From: DATAEE01 sp036257535 | Lineage (GTDB): Bacteria; Acidobacteriota; Vicinamibacteria; Vicinamibacterales; 2-12-FULL-66-21 | DNA: 53,398 nt | Direction of reading: 5' to 3' | Assembly: GCA_036257535.1 (NCBI GenBank) | Contig: DATAFJ010000226.1 | Span: forward strand, 1 to 53,398 | Part shown: positions 25,141-32,707 of the stretch, one piece after another | Position numbering within the stretch: the first letter of the stretch is position 1 | Layout of the letters: each line of letters opens with the position of its first letter | Made by a program: the position numbers and the translations under genes | Notes under the pieces: model-generated | What the model saw: the letters and a program-made list of their open reading frames with translations, nothing else | What the model was told of the DNA's origin: nothing | Database searches by the model: none

Positions 25141-25226
25141 TTATGGAATATTCACGAGCTCCCCTGCTCGGCCCTTGCACGTCGTCGCCTGATGCGCCGT
25201 GCGATTCGGGCCACCCCCTGACTTAG

Positions 25227-26276
25227 TTGAACAGAACACTTCTTCGCCTCTTGTTCGTGGTGCCCTGCGCGGCCTGCGGCAGCAGCAGCCCGTCGGCACC
25301 GACTCCTCCACCGGCGCCGACGCTGTCGGCACCGGCACCCGACGCTCCGGTGAATGGCCAGCAGCTCGACACCTTGCGGCCGACGCTCATCGTACGCAAC
25401 GGCTCCTCGGACCAAACAGGAGCCCGCAGCTACGAATTCCAGATCGCGACCAGCGATTCGTTCGCGACTGCCATCGTCACGAAAACAGGCGTACCGGAGG
25501 ATCCGGGCGGGCGAACGAGCTTCACCGCCGAACAGGATCTGCAGCCGAACGTGCAGTTGTACTGGCGGGCCCGGATGACGCAGGGGTCGACGACATCGAA
25601 CTGGTCGCCGGCCGCTTCATTCGCGACGAAAACCCAGGGCTACCTGCAGGGCGCGGAGCTGTACGACCCGCTCACCAACGGCAGTACCGTCGGCCAGACC
25701 CACGGCGCGGTGACGTTCATTCCAGGCGTTGGCGCCAGGCTCGAGTCGTTCACGAGCTATATCAGCTATCAGCTTCCTCAGACACTCACCGAAGGCGAGT
25801 TCTCCGTCATCGCCACGAATCTCCTGGCAGACACGGCGGGAGACAAGACGAAGCTGTTCTCGATGGCTCAGGGTTACGCCGACATCGTGACGAACGCCCG
25901 TCGCATGACCGTCGAAAAGCGCGGCAACCCGCCCGGAACGATCGCATGGCGGTTCATCACGAGCGGCGATCAAATCGAAACCTTCAGCGACGCGGAACGG
26001 TTCACGCGCAACTTCCAGACGAGCAAGACTTATTTCTGGCAGGCCACCTGGCGCGGCGGCCAGTTCAGGGTCCGGATTCATGAGAACGGCCCCACCGGGC
26101 CGCAGATCTACGACTTCGGCAAACCCTACAGCGGTATCTACAATCCAACGCCGCACGTCATCTACGTCGGCGCTCCGGTCGGACGCAGCGGTGTGACCGC
26201 GGCGTCGGTGCCCGGCGTCATCATCCGGCAGGTGTGGGTGTCGGCCAGTCCACGTCCCACGTTTGCCAACCGCTAG
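25227..26276 (+). CDS. Lipoprotein of the tandem family (copy 3)
   Basis: The 349-residue protein has a short signal peptide ending in VPCAAC (Cys 17; the -3 position is not ideal). A proline-rich linker is followed by a fibronectin-like domain (RSYEFQIATSDSFATAI, QLYWRARMTQGSTTSNWS), then the C-terminal domain GAELYDPLTNGSTVGQ, EGEFSVIATN, EKRGNPPGTIAWRFITSGD, TYFWQATWRGGQF and WVSASPRPTFANR. It is closest to copy 1 and its fibronectin domain is closest to copy 4. The TTG start at 25227 begins the signal peptide. Copy 4 follows 36 bases later, so they form an operon. Confidence 0.77.
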   Translation: MNRTLLRLLFVVPCAACGSSSPSAPTPPPAPTLSAPAPDAPVNGQQLDTLRPTLIVRNGSSDQTGARSYEFQIATSDSFATAIVTKTGVPEDPGGRTSFTAEQDLQPNVQLYWRARMTQGSTTSNWSPAASFATKTQGYLQGAELYDPLTNGSTVGQTHGAVTFIPGVGARLESFTSYISYQLPQTLTEGEFSVIATNLLADTAGDKTKLFSMAQGYADIVTNARRMTVEKRGNPPGTIAWRFITSGDQIETFSDAERFTRNFQTSKTYFWQATWRGGQFRVRIHENGPTGPQIYDFGKPYSGIYNPTPHVIYVGAPVGRSGVTAASVPGVIIRQVWVSASPRPTFANR

Positions 26277-26311
26277 TGTCGGTTCTCGGAACCCGCGTAA
26301 AGGAGCACGTC

Positions 26312-27418
26312 TTGGAACACTGGAAGTATGCAAGCCTGCCGGTAGTGGCCGGCCTTCTCGTTGTGGCGATCGGATGCGGCGGCGATAGCCCGACGGAGCC
26401 GAGCGGTGGTGCGCCTCAATTGACGGCGCCGTCTGTCGAGGCGCCGGCCAGCGACCAGCAGCTCGACACGCTGCGCCCGACCCTCACCGTGCGCAACGGA
26501 TCGTCGGATCAGAACGGTGCGCGCACGTATGAGTTCCAGGTCTCGACGAGCGATACCTTCGCCACCGTCGCGGCCTCCAGATCGGGCGTGCCTGAGGATG
26601 CCAGCGGACGGACGAGCGCCGCCCTCGACCAGGATCTGCAGCCGAGCACACGTTTCTTCTGGCGCGCACGGCTGACGCAGGGTTCCACGAGCTCGGCATG
26701 GTCATCTGCGGGATCGTTCCGGAGCAAACTCGTGGGGTTCAACAGGCCGGGCGAGCTCTACGACCCGCTCGTGAGCGGCGAATCGGTCGGGACGCCTTTC
26801 GGCTCCACGAGCTTCGTGCCCGGACGCGGTCTGCGCATCAACGACCAGAACTCCTGGCTGCGCTACCAGCTCGCCCAGACGATTTCAGCAGGCGAGTTCT
26901 CCATGGAAGTCGAAGGGCTGCATCCCAACGGCCCGGGACCGAAGCTCAAGGTCTTTTCGATGTTCGACGGCACAGGCTCGCTCACCTCGAGCAGGTATCA
27001 ACTGAGCGCCCAGTACCGCGGCTCGAACGGCAATCCTAACAACTGCATCGCGTTCAAGGCGGTCTGGGGGGACACCGACGTGATCCTCGAGCCGCATCTC
27101 GCGAAACGTGCGGCGTCGATCGTGATGCTCGATCCCTCGCGCACCTACCTCTGGACGGGAATCTGGACCACCACCTCGTTCAGGCTCGTGATTCGCGACG
27201 GCGGCCCGACAGGTTCCGTCGTCTACGATTACACGATCACGGCGCCGGGCGGCGCGGGTCCCTACGCCCCAACCCCGCACTATGCGTATCTCGGCGCGAA
27301 CTCCGGGCCGGCGGGCGTCGACACCGGCTCGTGGCCGGGCGTGATCTATCGAAACGTGTGGCTCAGCGATCGACCACGGCCGGCGTCGCTCGGCAGCGCG
27401 CTTCGGCCGCTCGACTAG
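26312..27418 (+). CDS. Lipoprotein of the tandem family (copy 4)
   Basis: The 368-residue protein begins at a TTG preceded by AAAGGAG. Its signal peptide ends in VAIGC (Cys 22). The fibronectin-like domain is nearly the same as in copy 3 (TLTVRNGSSDQ, TYEFQVSTSDTFATVA, RFFWRARLTQGSTSSAWS). The C-terminal domain keeps GELYDPLVSGESVG, AGEFSMEVEG and the final WLSDRPRP, but has an insertion with a Cys (NPNNCIAFKAVWG) and otherwise differs from copies 1 and 3. This suggests the first domain was duplicated recently while the second diverged or was swapped. It ends ten bases before the convergent gene at 27428. Confidence 0.75.
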   Translation: MEHWKYASLPVVAGLLVVAIGCGGDSPTEPSGGAPQLTAPSVEAPASDQQLDTLRPTLTVRNGSSDQNGARTYEFQVSTSDTFATVAASRSGVPEDASGRTSAALDQDLQPSTRFFWRARLTQGSTSSAWSSAGSFRSKLVGFNRPGELYDPLVSGESVGTPFGSTSFVPGRGLRINDQNSWLRYQLAQTISAGEFSMEVEGLHPNGPGPKLKVFSMFDGTGSLTSSRYQLSAQYRGSNGNPNNCIAFKAVWGDTDVILEPHLAKRAASIVMLDPSRTYLWTGIWTTTSFRLVIRDGGPTGSVVYDYTITAPGGAGPYAPTPHYAYLGANSGPAGVDTGSWPGVIYRNVWLSDRPRPASLGSALRPLD

Positions 27419-27427
27419 AGGAGGACG

Positions 27428-28282
27428 TTAGCGCACGAGGGCGCGCTGCCCCTGTATCGTCTCTGTCGGGAAGAACCGGCTGTCACAGAGCAGCCACTGA
27501 CGGCCGTCGAAGATGCCGCTCAGGATGGCGTCGCCGATGTCGTGTTTCGTTTCGCCCGTTGCCTTGACCCTTGACGTCCAGTGCACGGGGGCAACAGCCA
27601 CCGCGCAGCTCGCCGGCCCGGACGGCCCCGTGCACTCCGGCCAGCCCGAGTTGAGCGCGATCGTTTCGATCCGGTACTCGGAGCCGACCACCTCGACGAG
27701 GTTCCGAACGTTCTCGATGTCTTCGAGCTCGTCGCGCTTCCCGCGGCAGGCATCGCTGAAATTGCGGACGCAGTATGCAGGCGAGGCGTCCTGATCGGCG
27801 AAGTCGTTGAGAAACGTCTCGGTCAGCTGACGCATCTCGCGCACGCCGTCGTTGACACGGATCGGCGGCGTCGAGCCGTTCACGTGATGCTGCGCAAGCT
27901 GGCCCGACGCCCCTGTGTAGACCTCGGTAACCGTTACGGTGACGACGTAGTCACGCGGGACCGGACCGTCGAGTGGCGGTTTCCAGTGGACCGTCCGTCC
28001 CTGGCCGACGAATGTGCCTGCCTCGGCGGTCCACGAATACAGGAGGACGTCCGGCTGCGTCTCGGCATCCTCGGCAACGACGGTCACTTCGACGTCCTTG
28101 CCCGCGTCGACCTGGTTCCAGCTCGATGTCACGGAGCGGATGACGGGCGGACTATTCGCCGGCGGCGCGGGAGGCGTCGGCCTCACGGGCGAACCCTCCT
28201 CGCCGCAGCGCGCGCTGACGACGGCGGAGAGAGCCGCCAACATCACCGCCGCCGCGCGCCGGTCGAGCTTGGGTCTCGACAT
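27428..28282 (-). CDS. Secreted/lipoprotein-like protein with CVRNF motif (family B, copy 1)
   Basis: The 284-residue protein has an N-terminal signal-like segment ending in VSARC (Cys 26, not a canonical lipobox because Arg precedes Cys). A proline-rich linker and an Ig/cadherin-like domain (PVIRSVTSSWNQVDAGKDVEVTV, DYVVTVTVTEVY) follow. The C-terminal region has YCVRNFSDACRGKRDELEDI, a Cys pair (WPECTG, ASCAVAV) and WLLCDSRFF. This C-terminal region is shared with the head-to-head neighbour at 28407. Function unknown; a surface or periplasmic location is inferred. The ATG at 28282 is used (a GTG at 28285 is equally possible). Confidence 0.65.
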   Translation of the reverse strand: MSRPKLDRRAAAVMLAALSAVVSARCGEEGSPVRPTPPAPPANSPPVIRSVTSSWNQVDAGKDVEVTVVAEDAETQPDVLLYSWTAEAGTFVGQGRTVHWKPPLDGPVPRDYVVTVTVTEVYTGASGQLAQHHVNGSTPPIRVNDGVREMRQLTETFLNDFADQDASPAYCVRNFSDACRGKRDELEDIENVRNLVEVVGSEYRIETIALNSGWPECTGPSGPASCAVAVAPVHWTSRVKATGETKHDIGDAILSGIFDGRQWLLCDSRFFPTETIQGQRALVR

Positions 28283-28388
28283 CACAGGTCTGCCGTATGC
28301 TGTTTCCGTGCCGGGCTGCCGGTCAGGCGCTCAGCTCGTCGGGGCTGTCCTTAAAGCTGTCCCTGGCCATGAGATAGGTGACCCACGT

Positions 28389-28394
28389 TATAAT
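28389..28394 (+). promoter_or_regulatory. Consensus -10 box
   Basis: TATAAT is present 12 bases before the TTG start at 28407, with no good -35. The leader would be about 6 bases. Confidence 0.35.
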
Positions 28395-28406
28395 TATTAG
28401 TTCAGC

Positions 28407-29234
28407 TTGAAGTCCCGGTTTGCATTTTTTGCGTTCATAGTGGCGTTGGCGGCAACGGGCTGCGGTGGGGATGCTCCGCTCGAGCCAACCCCGCCGCCAC
28501 CCAATGCGGCGCCTACGATCTCGTCGCTGACCGTGTCGCAACCTCGCGTGGAAGTTGGCGACAGCGTGCAATTGTCGGCCACGGTGAGCGATCCCGAAAC
28601 TCCCGTCCAGCAGCTCGCATTCGAGTGGTCGGCGAACGCAGCCGGCACGTTCGACGGCACCGGCGCTCAGGTGAGATGGCGGCCTGCGACCACGCTCGTG
28701 ACGCCTGTCGCGGTGGAAGTGCGGCTGACAGTCGTCGAGCAATACACCGTGCCCGTTGGACGTTCGACCGAAACTCGCGAGAACCGCACGACGTCGGCCG
28801 TCACGGTGCACGCGAACAACTCGCGCGACGAGCTCGCGAATCTCGCGCTGACGTTTCTGGCCGACTTTGGCAACTCCAGCAACACGCCGGAGTTCTGCGT
28901 TCGCAACTTCACCGATCAATGCCGCGGAAAGACCGCCGAGCTGAACGACATCCGCGTGGATCGGCAACGGTATGTCATCGCCTCCTATAGCGTTCGCGTG
29001 GATCGCATCGACATCGTCGGCACGACTGCGTACATCTTCGCTCCGTGCACGTTCAATTCCATCGATCGCGCGACGGGTGTCCCGCTAAAACCATCTGTGG
29101 GAATCTGCGCGCTGACCGCGCTCTATGAGCCTTATCGCTGGTGGCTCTGCACGAGCAACTATTGCCAGGGATACAGCGGCTGTCATCCGGTCCCGGGCAT
29201 CTCGAGCTTCATCCGCGGCCTTCGCGGACAATGA
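28407..29234 (+). CDS. Lipoprotein with CVRNF motif (family B, copy 2)
   Basis: The 275-residue protein starts with a hydrophobic signal peptide ending in ATGC (Cys 19, good lipobox). It has the same plan as its divergent neighbour: proline-rich linker, Ig-like domain (PTISSLTVSQPRVEVGDSVQL, VEVRLTVVEQY), then FCVRNFTDQCRGKTAELNDI, an internal Cys pair (APCTFNS, ICALTA) and WWLCTSNYCQGYSGC. Extra cysteines at the end may form added disulfides. The start is TTG; a consensus -10 lies just upstream. Its stop overlaps the ATG of the next membrane-protein gene (ATGA), so the two are translationally coupled and may act together. Confidence 0.72.
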   Translation: MKSRFAFFAFIVALAATGCGGDAPLEPTPPPPNAAPTISSLTVSQPRVEVGDSVQLSATVSDPETPVQQLAFEWSANAAGTFDGTGAQVRWRPATTLVTPVAVEVRLTVVEQYTVPVGRSTETRENRTTSAVTVHANNSRDELANLALTFLADFGNSSNTPEFCVRNFTDQCRGKTAELNDIRVDRQRYVIASYSVRVDRIDIVGTTAYIFAPCTFNSIDRATGVPLKPSVGICALTALYEPYRWWLCTSNYCQGYSGCHPVPGISSFIRGLRGQ

Positions 29235-31276
29235 CGGCGCTCGCCGTTCCGGCTCTCATCGTCACGCTTGCCGTGGCGATCTCGGCGCTCGCCATCGCGC
29301 CGCTGCACGTCGTCCTGCTGCTTTTTGCGACCCTGGCCTGGTACGCCGTGCCGGGATACTGGCTCGCGCGCCGCTGCTACGCGCATCAGGAGCGCGGGTC
29401 CGCAATCGCCTGGCTGGTCGGTCCGCTCTGGGGCTACCTGCTCAGCAATCTGTTTCTCCTGGGGCTCTGGTGGATTGGCCTGCGCCACCCGCTGGCCGTG
29501 CTTCTCGCCCCATTGCCGGCGCTGGGTGCAGTCCACCTGCTCGCTCCGCGCACCGGAGTTCTCGTCCCGCCGACCCTGACACGCCGGGATATCGCGGCGG
29601 TCCTCCTCGTGCTCTGTTTCGTTCCGGTGATCGTCGGCCGCCCTTTCTCGCAGGTCGGGCGTCAACTGGCGGAAGGGACTGCGTACCGCGCGTACTTCAC
29701 GGCCGACTTCATCTGGGCGCGGACGGTTGTCGTTGAACTCGCAAAGGCGGAACGCCCCCCCCAGAACATGTTTCTGCGCGGCGACCCGCTGAATTACTAC
29801 TGGCTGTCTCACCTGCTGAGCGCAATGGAGTACCGCTGGAACGCGTCAGCGCTCACCGTGGACCGCATTCTGCTCGTGAACGCGCTCGGCCTTGGCCTGG
29901 TTTTCGTCGCTTTCCTGTACGGATTCATTCGTCACTTCGCGAACAGCCCGCCGGCCGCCGCCGTGGGCTGCGCCTTTGCGCTCGCCTTCGCATCGCTCGA
30001 AGCGACGTGGTTCCTTCGGCGGTTGTGGCAGCAGGGGCAACCGCTTGACATCATCCTTTCCTATAACGTCGACGGTATCAGCCGCTGGGTGCTCGGCAGC
30101 GTGGTCGTCGACGGTCTGCACCGGCTGCTGCTCTACCAGGTCACGCACCACGCGGTTGCGTATGGTGCCGCACTTTCGGCGCTGGTCGCCGTCGTCGCGT
30201 CACCGGATCCGGCGCGTCCGGGCGTAGCATGGCTGACGGGGCTGCTGCTCGGAGGAGCGCTGCTCTTCAGCTCGTTCTCTGCGCTCATGATTGGCGTCGC
30301 GGTCGGCGGCTGCTACGTCGCGCGGTTGATCGCATCGCGGCAGGGCCGGCGGCTGCCTGGCGTCTCGATCAGGGCAGCAATTCCGATTGCGGGCGCCGTC
30401 GGCATTTCGATCGCGCTTCACTATGTCGACGCGGGCGGCGGACTCGTAAGGTTCGGGCTCAATCAGGTTGCCGCGCGAAACGCCTCGCGCGTCGTGCCGC
30501 TCAGTTTTGGGGTCCTGCTGCCCGCCGGTCTCCTCGGCATCGCGGTAGGTGTGGCGACACGGCACTGGCGGACGCTGGCGCTTGCCCTTCTCGCCGCCGT
30601 CTGCTTCACGTTCTACTTCTTCGTGAATGTCCTGGATCACCTGGACACGTATGTTGCGTTTCGATCCGGCCACGTCATCATCATCACGTTCGGGACGCTG
30701 CTCGCCGTGTTCGCGGAATGGATTTGGACGCGCAGTCGCCCGACCCGCGTTGCCGCCGCCGCCTGTGCCCTGGTCGCGGCGGCGCTCGCGACGCCGACCG
30801 CGCTTTTCGACATTATCAACTGTCAGGACGTGTTCAATCGGAAGCCCGGCCCGGGATTTCGCTGGACGGTGATCCTGAGCCCCGGAGAAGTCGAGGGGAT
30901 GACCTGGATCCGCGAGCACACGCGGCCGGACGCGATCGTCCAGGTCGAGCCGTTCGCCCGCGGGCGCGACACGTGGTCCTACGTGACGGCGTTCGGGGAG
31001 CGCCGGATGGCTGCGGGACTTCCCATCTCGATGGTGCCGCTGGCCAAGTACGAACGGGCGTCGGAACGGATCCGCGAGATCTATCGCGCGACCGAGCCGG
31101 GTGACGCATATCTCATGGCCGGTCGCGAGCGTATCGACTACCTGGTGATTGGCCCGCCGGAGCGGCGCTCCTACCCCGCCTTCCAGCCGACGATCGAGTC
31201 GCGGCCCGACCTGTTCGTCCGCGTGTTCGGGAACGGCGACTTGTCTATTTACCGGATTAGAGGCACCAGGCCGTAA
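29231..31276 (+). CDS. Large polytopic membrane protein, DUF2298/GT-C-like
   Basis: The 681-residue protein has about a dozen transmembrane helices over its first 520 residues and a soluble C-terminal domain. A periplasmic loop contains YRAYFTADFIWARTVVVEL and GDPLNYYWLSHLLS, patterns of the DUF2298/glycosyltransferase-like membrane family. The C-terminal domain (WIREHTRPDAIVQVEPF, IDYLVIGPPERR) is like that in other GT-C proteins of this window. A sugar-transfer role in the inner membrane is inferred. The ATG at 29231 overlaps the lipoprotein stop; an in-frame start at 29141 would lie within it. Confidence 0.72.
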   Translation: MTALAVPALIVTLAVAISALAIAPLHVVLLLFATLAWYAVPGYWLARRCYAHQERGSAIAWLVGPLWGYLLSNLFLLGLWWIGLRHPLAVLLAPLPALGAVHLLAPRTGVLVPPTLTRRDIAAVLLVLCFVPVIVGRPFSQVGRQLAEGTAYRAYFTADFIWARTVVVELAKAERPPQNMFLRGDPLNYYWLSHLLSAMEYRWNASALTVDRILLVNALGLGLVFVAFLYGFIRHFANSPPAAAVGCAFALAFASLEATWFLRRLWQQGQPLDIILSYNVDGISRWVLGSVVVDGLHRLLLYQVTHHAVAYGAALSALVAVVASPDPARPGVAWLTGLLLGGALLFSSFSALMIGVAVGGCYVARLIASRQGRRLPGVSIRAAIPIAGAVGISIALHYVDAGGGLVRFGLNQVAARNASRVVPLSFGVLLPAGLLGIAVGVATRHWRTLALALLAAVCFTFYFFVNVLDHLDTYVAFRSGHVIIITFGTLLAVFAEWIWTRSRPTRVAAAACALVAAALATPTALFDIINCQDVFNRKPGPGFRWTVILSPGEVEGMTWIREHTRPDAIVQVEPFARGRDTWSYVTAFGERRMAAGLPISMVPLAKYERASERIREIYRATEPGDAYLMAGRERIDYLVIGPPERRSYPAFQPTIESRPDLFVRVFGNGDLSIYRIRGTRP

Positions 31277-31297
31277 ACGTCGCGCGACGACGACCGA

Positions 31298-32659
31298 TCA
31301 GGATCCAGCCCGGCTGCGGTCGTGCGCGCGTATCCAGTCCGCAAGCTCTTCCGCCATCACCTGATGGGCGTGCTCGTTGGGATGCGCGTCGAAGATGCTG
31401 GCGTGCGTGTCGAACGTATTCATCCGCGCCGACAGGTCGATCACATAGAGGCCAGGATACGTGACAGGCATGCTGACGGTATCGATCGACATCGAGGTGC
31501 CCTGCACATTGCGGAGCTCCCATCGAAACCGCGCGAGCGCGCCAGGTGCCGAGAACCTGACCGACAGATTCGTCCACACTCCGGCGCCGGGAAACGACGA
31601 GACCATCATTGGAAGCGACGCGGCCGGCTTGTCGTCCACCAGCACATCGAGTGTCGCTATCGGGGCATCGAGTCTGGACGGTACGGAATCGAGGCGCACC
31701 CTGACGGTCAGGTCATAGCTCCCGGGAAGGAGCGGAATCGGACCGCTCCCGACGAGCGCACCCGCTTCGCCATGGCTACAGCGCACGCGTCCCTCCGTGA
31801 CGCTCGAATCGGCTTTCGTCTCGCCGATCTCTCCGCGAAACATCACAGCCGGATAGCGAAGCTCGGTCCGGCCCGCGAGCGCCCTCATGCGCGCGTGGAT
31901 GGTCGCGAGCGGATTCGCGCCGCGGAACGGGACCTGCGGATACAGGACGACGAGTGCGCGCGCCCCCTGCGCCGTCGAGTAGACCGCCCAGCGGTGGAAC
32001 GAATCGCGATACTTCGCCCATGACGTCGTGCCTTCCTCGAACGAATGCAGAAGATAGTTGGTATAGAAACTCGTTCTCGGCGGGACGAACTGAATCGAAC
32101 GCCGGTCGAGGAAATAGTACAGGTACGAGTGGTGCATCAACCACGGGTGAGTCGGCCATTCGCGCCAGGATCGCCGCACGATTGGATGCGGCTTGCCGAT
32201 CTCGAGATCGTTCGCGTCCCACTGGTAGATCACCAGGTCTGGATCGATCCGAGGCACCTCGATCCCGGCCCAGCGCGCGTAGCTATCGACGCTCGTACCA
32301 GGTCGAGCGTTCACTTGCATGTCGTAACGCCGGCCGTCCGCGTTCAAGAGGTCGAGCAGCTTTGACGTGTACGAATCGCGCCAGTCGCGGACGCCGACGC
32401 CCCACGTGATCGAATCCCCGAACACGAGCAGCCGGCGAACTCCCGGCGTACGTCGGTCCGGCACGCGGCGGCTTCGCGCGCGGTCCGCGCCCGGGTAGAG
32501 ATACTCGAAGGGCGTGCTGCCCGGACCCGCCAGCGTAGTACGTCCGCCGTCGCGGTAGATGATACGCAGCATGACCTCGCCGGCACTCACGCTAAGCGTT
32601 AGCGCGATGACCGTCAGCATCACCCAGAAGACCAGGCGCCGACGGCGGGTCAGTTCCAT
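31298..32659 (-). CDS. Membrane-anchored SGNH/GDSL hydrolase with inserted beta-domain
   Basis: The 453-residue protein has one N-terminal transmembrane helix (FWVMLTVIALTLSVSAGE), then an SGNH esterase fold. Block I is FGDSITWG (Ser 82), a Gly in NARPGTSVDSYA may be block II, Asn 150 in WDANDLE block III, and the Asp/His pair FDAHPNEHAH (about 424 and 426) block V. Between residues about 268 and 400 a beta-rich segment (YDLTVRVRLD, LDVLVDD, WTNLSVRFS, FRWELRN) looks like an inserted carbohydrate-binding sandwich. It likely adds or removes acyl groups on surface glycan in the periplasm. It is divergent from the carbamoyltransferase fusion. Confidence 0.75.
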   Translation of the reverse strand: MELTRRRRLVFWVMLTVIALTLSVSAGEVMLRIIYRDGGRTTLAGPGSTPFEYLYPGADRARSRRVPDRRTPGVRRLLVFGDSITWGVGVRDWRDSYTSKLLDLLNADGRRYDMQVNARPGTSVDSYARWAGIEVPRIDPDLVIYQWDANDLEIGKPHPIVRRSWREWPTHPWLMHHSYLYYFLDRRSIQFVPPRTSFYTNYLLHSFEEGTTSWAKYRDSFHRWAVYSTAQGARALVVLYPQVPFRGANPLATIHARMRALAGRTELRYPAVMFRGEIGETKADSSVTEGRVRCSHGEAGALVGSGPIPLLPGSYDLTVRVRLDSVPSRLDAPIATLDVLVDDKPAASLPMMVSSFPGAGVWTNLSVRFSAPGALARFRWELRNVQGTSMSIDTVSMPVTYPGLYVIDLSARMNTFDTHASIFDAHPNEHAHQVMAEELADWIRAHDRSRAGS

Positions 32660-32686
32660 GGAAGGGGCTGAAGTGTGTTGCGATAG

Positions 32687-32692
32687 TATATA
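32687..32692. promoter_or_regulatory. AT-rich -10-like element in divergent spacer
   Basis: The 48-base gap between the divergent starts contains TATATA (32687-32692) on the plus strand and TATACT on the minus strand. It is the only AT-rich part of the gap. Either reading places the plus-strand transcript start within 10 bases of the ATG at 32708. Confidence 0.3.
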
Positions 32693-32707
32693 CGCCACCT
32701 CTGCTCG

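Noticed and set aside
31278..31289. Self-complementary CGTCGCGCGACG between convergent genes
   Set aside because: Too short a loop for an RNA hairpin and expected by chance in GC-rich sequence.
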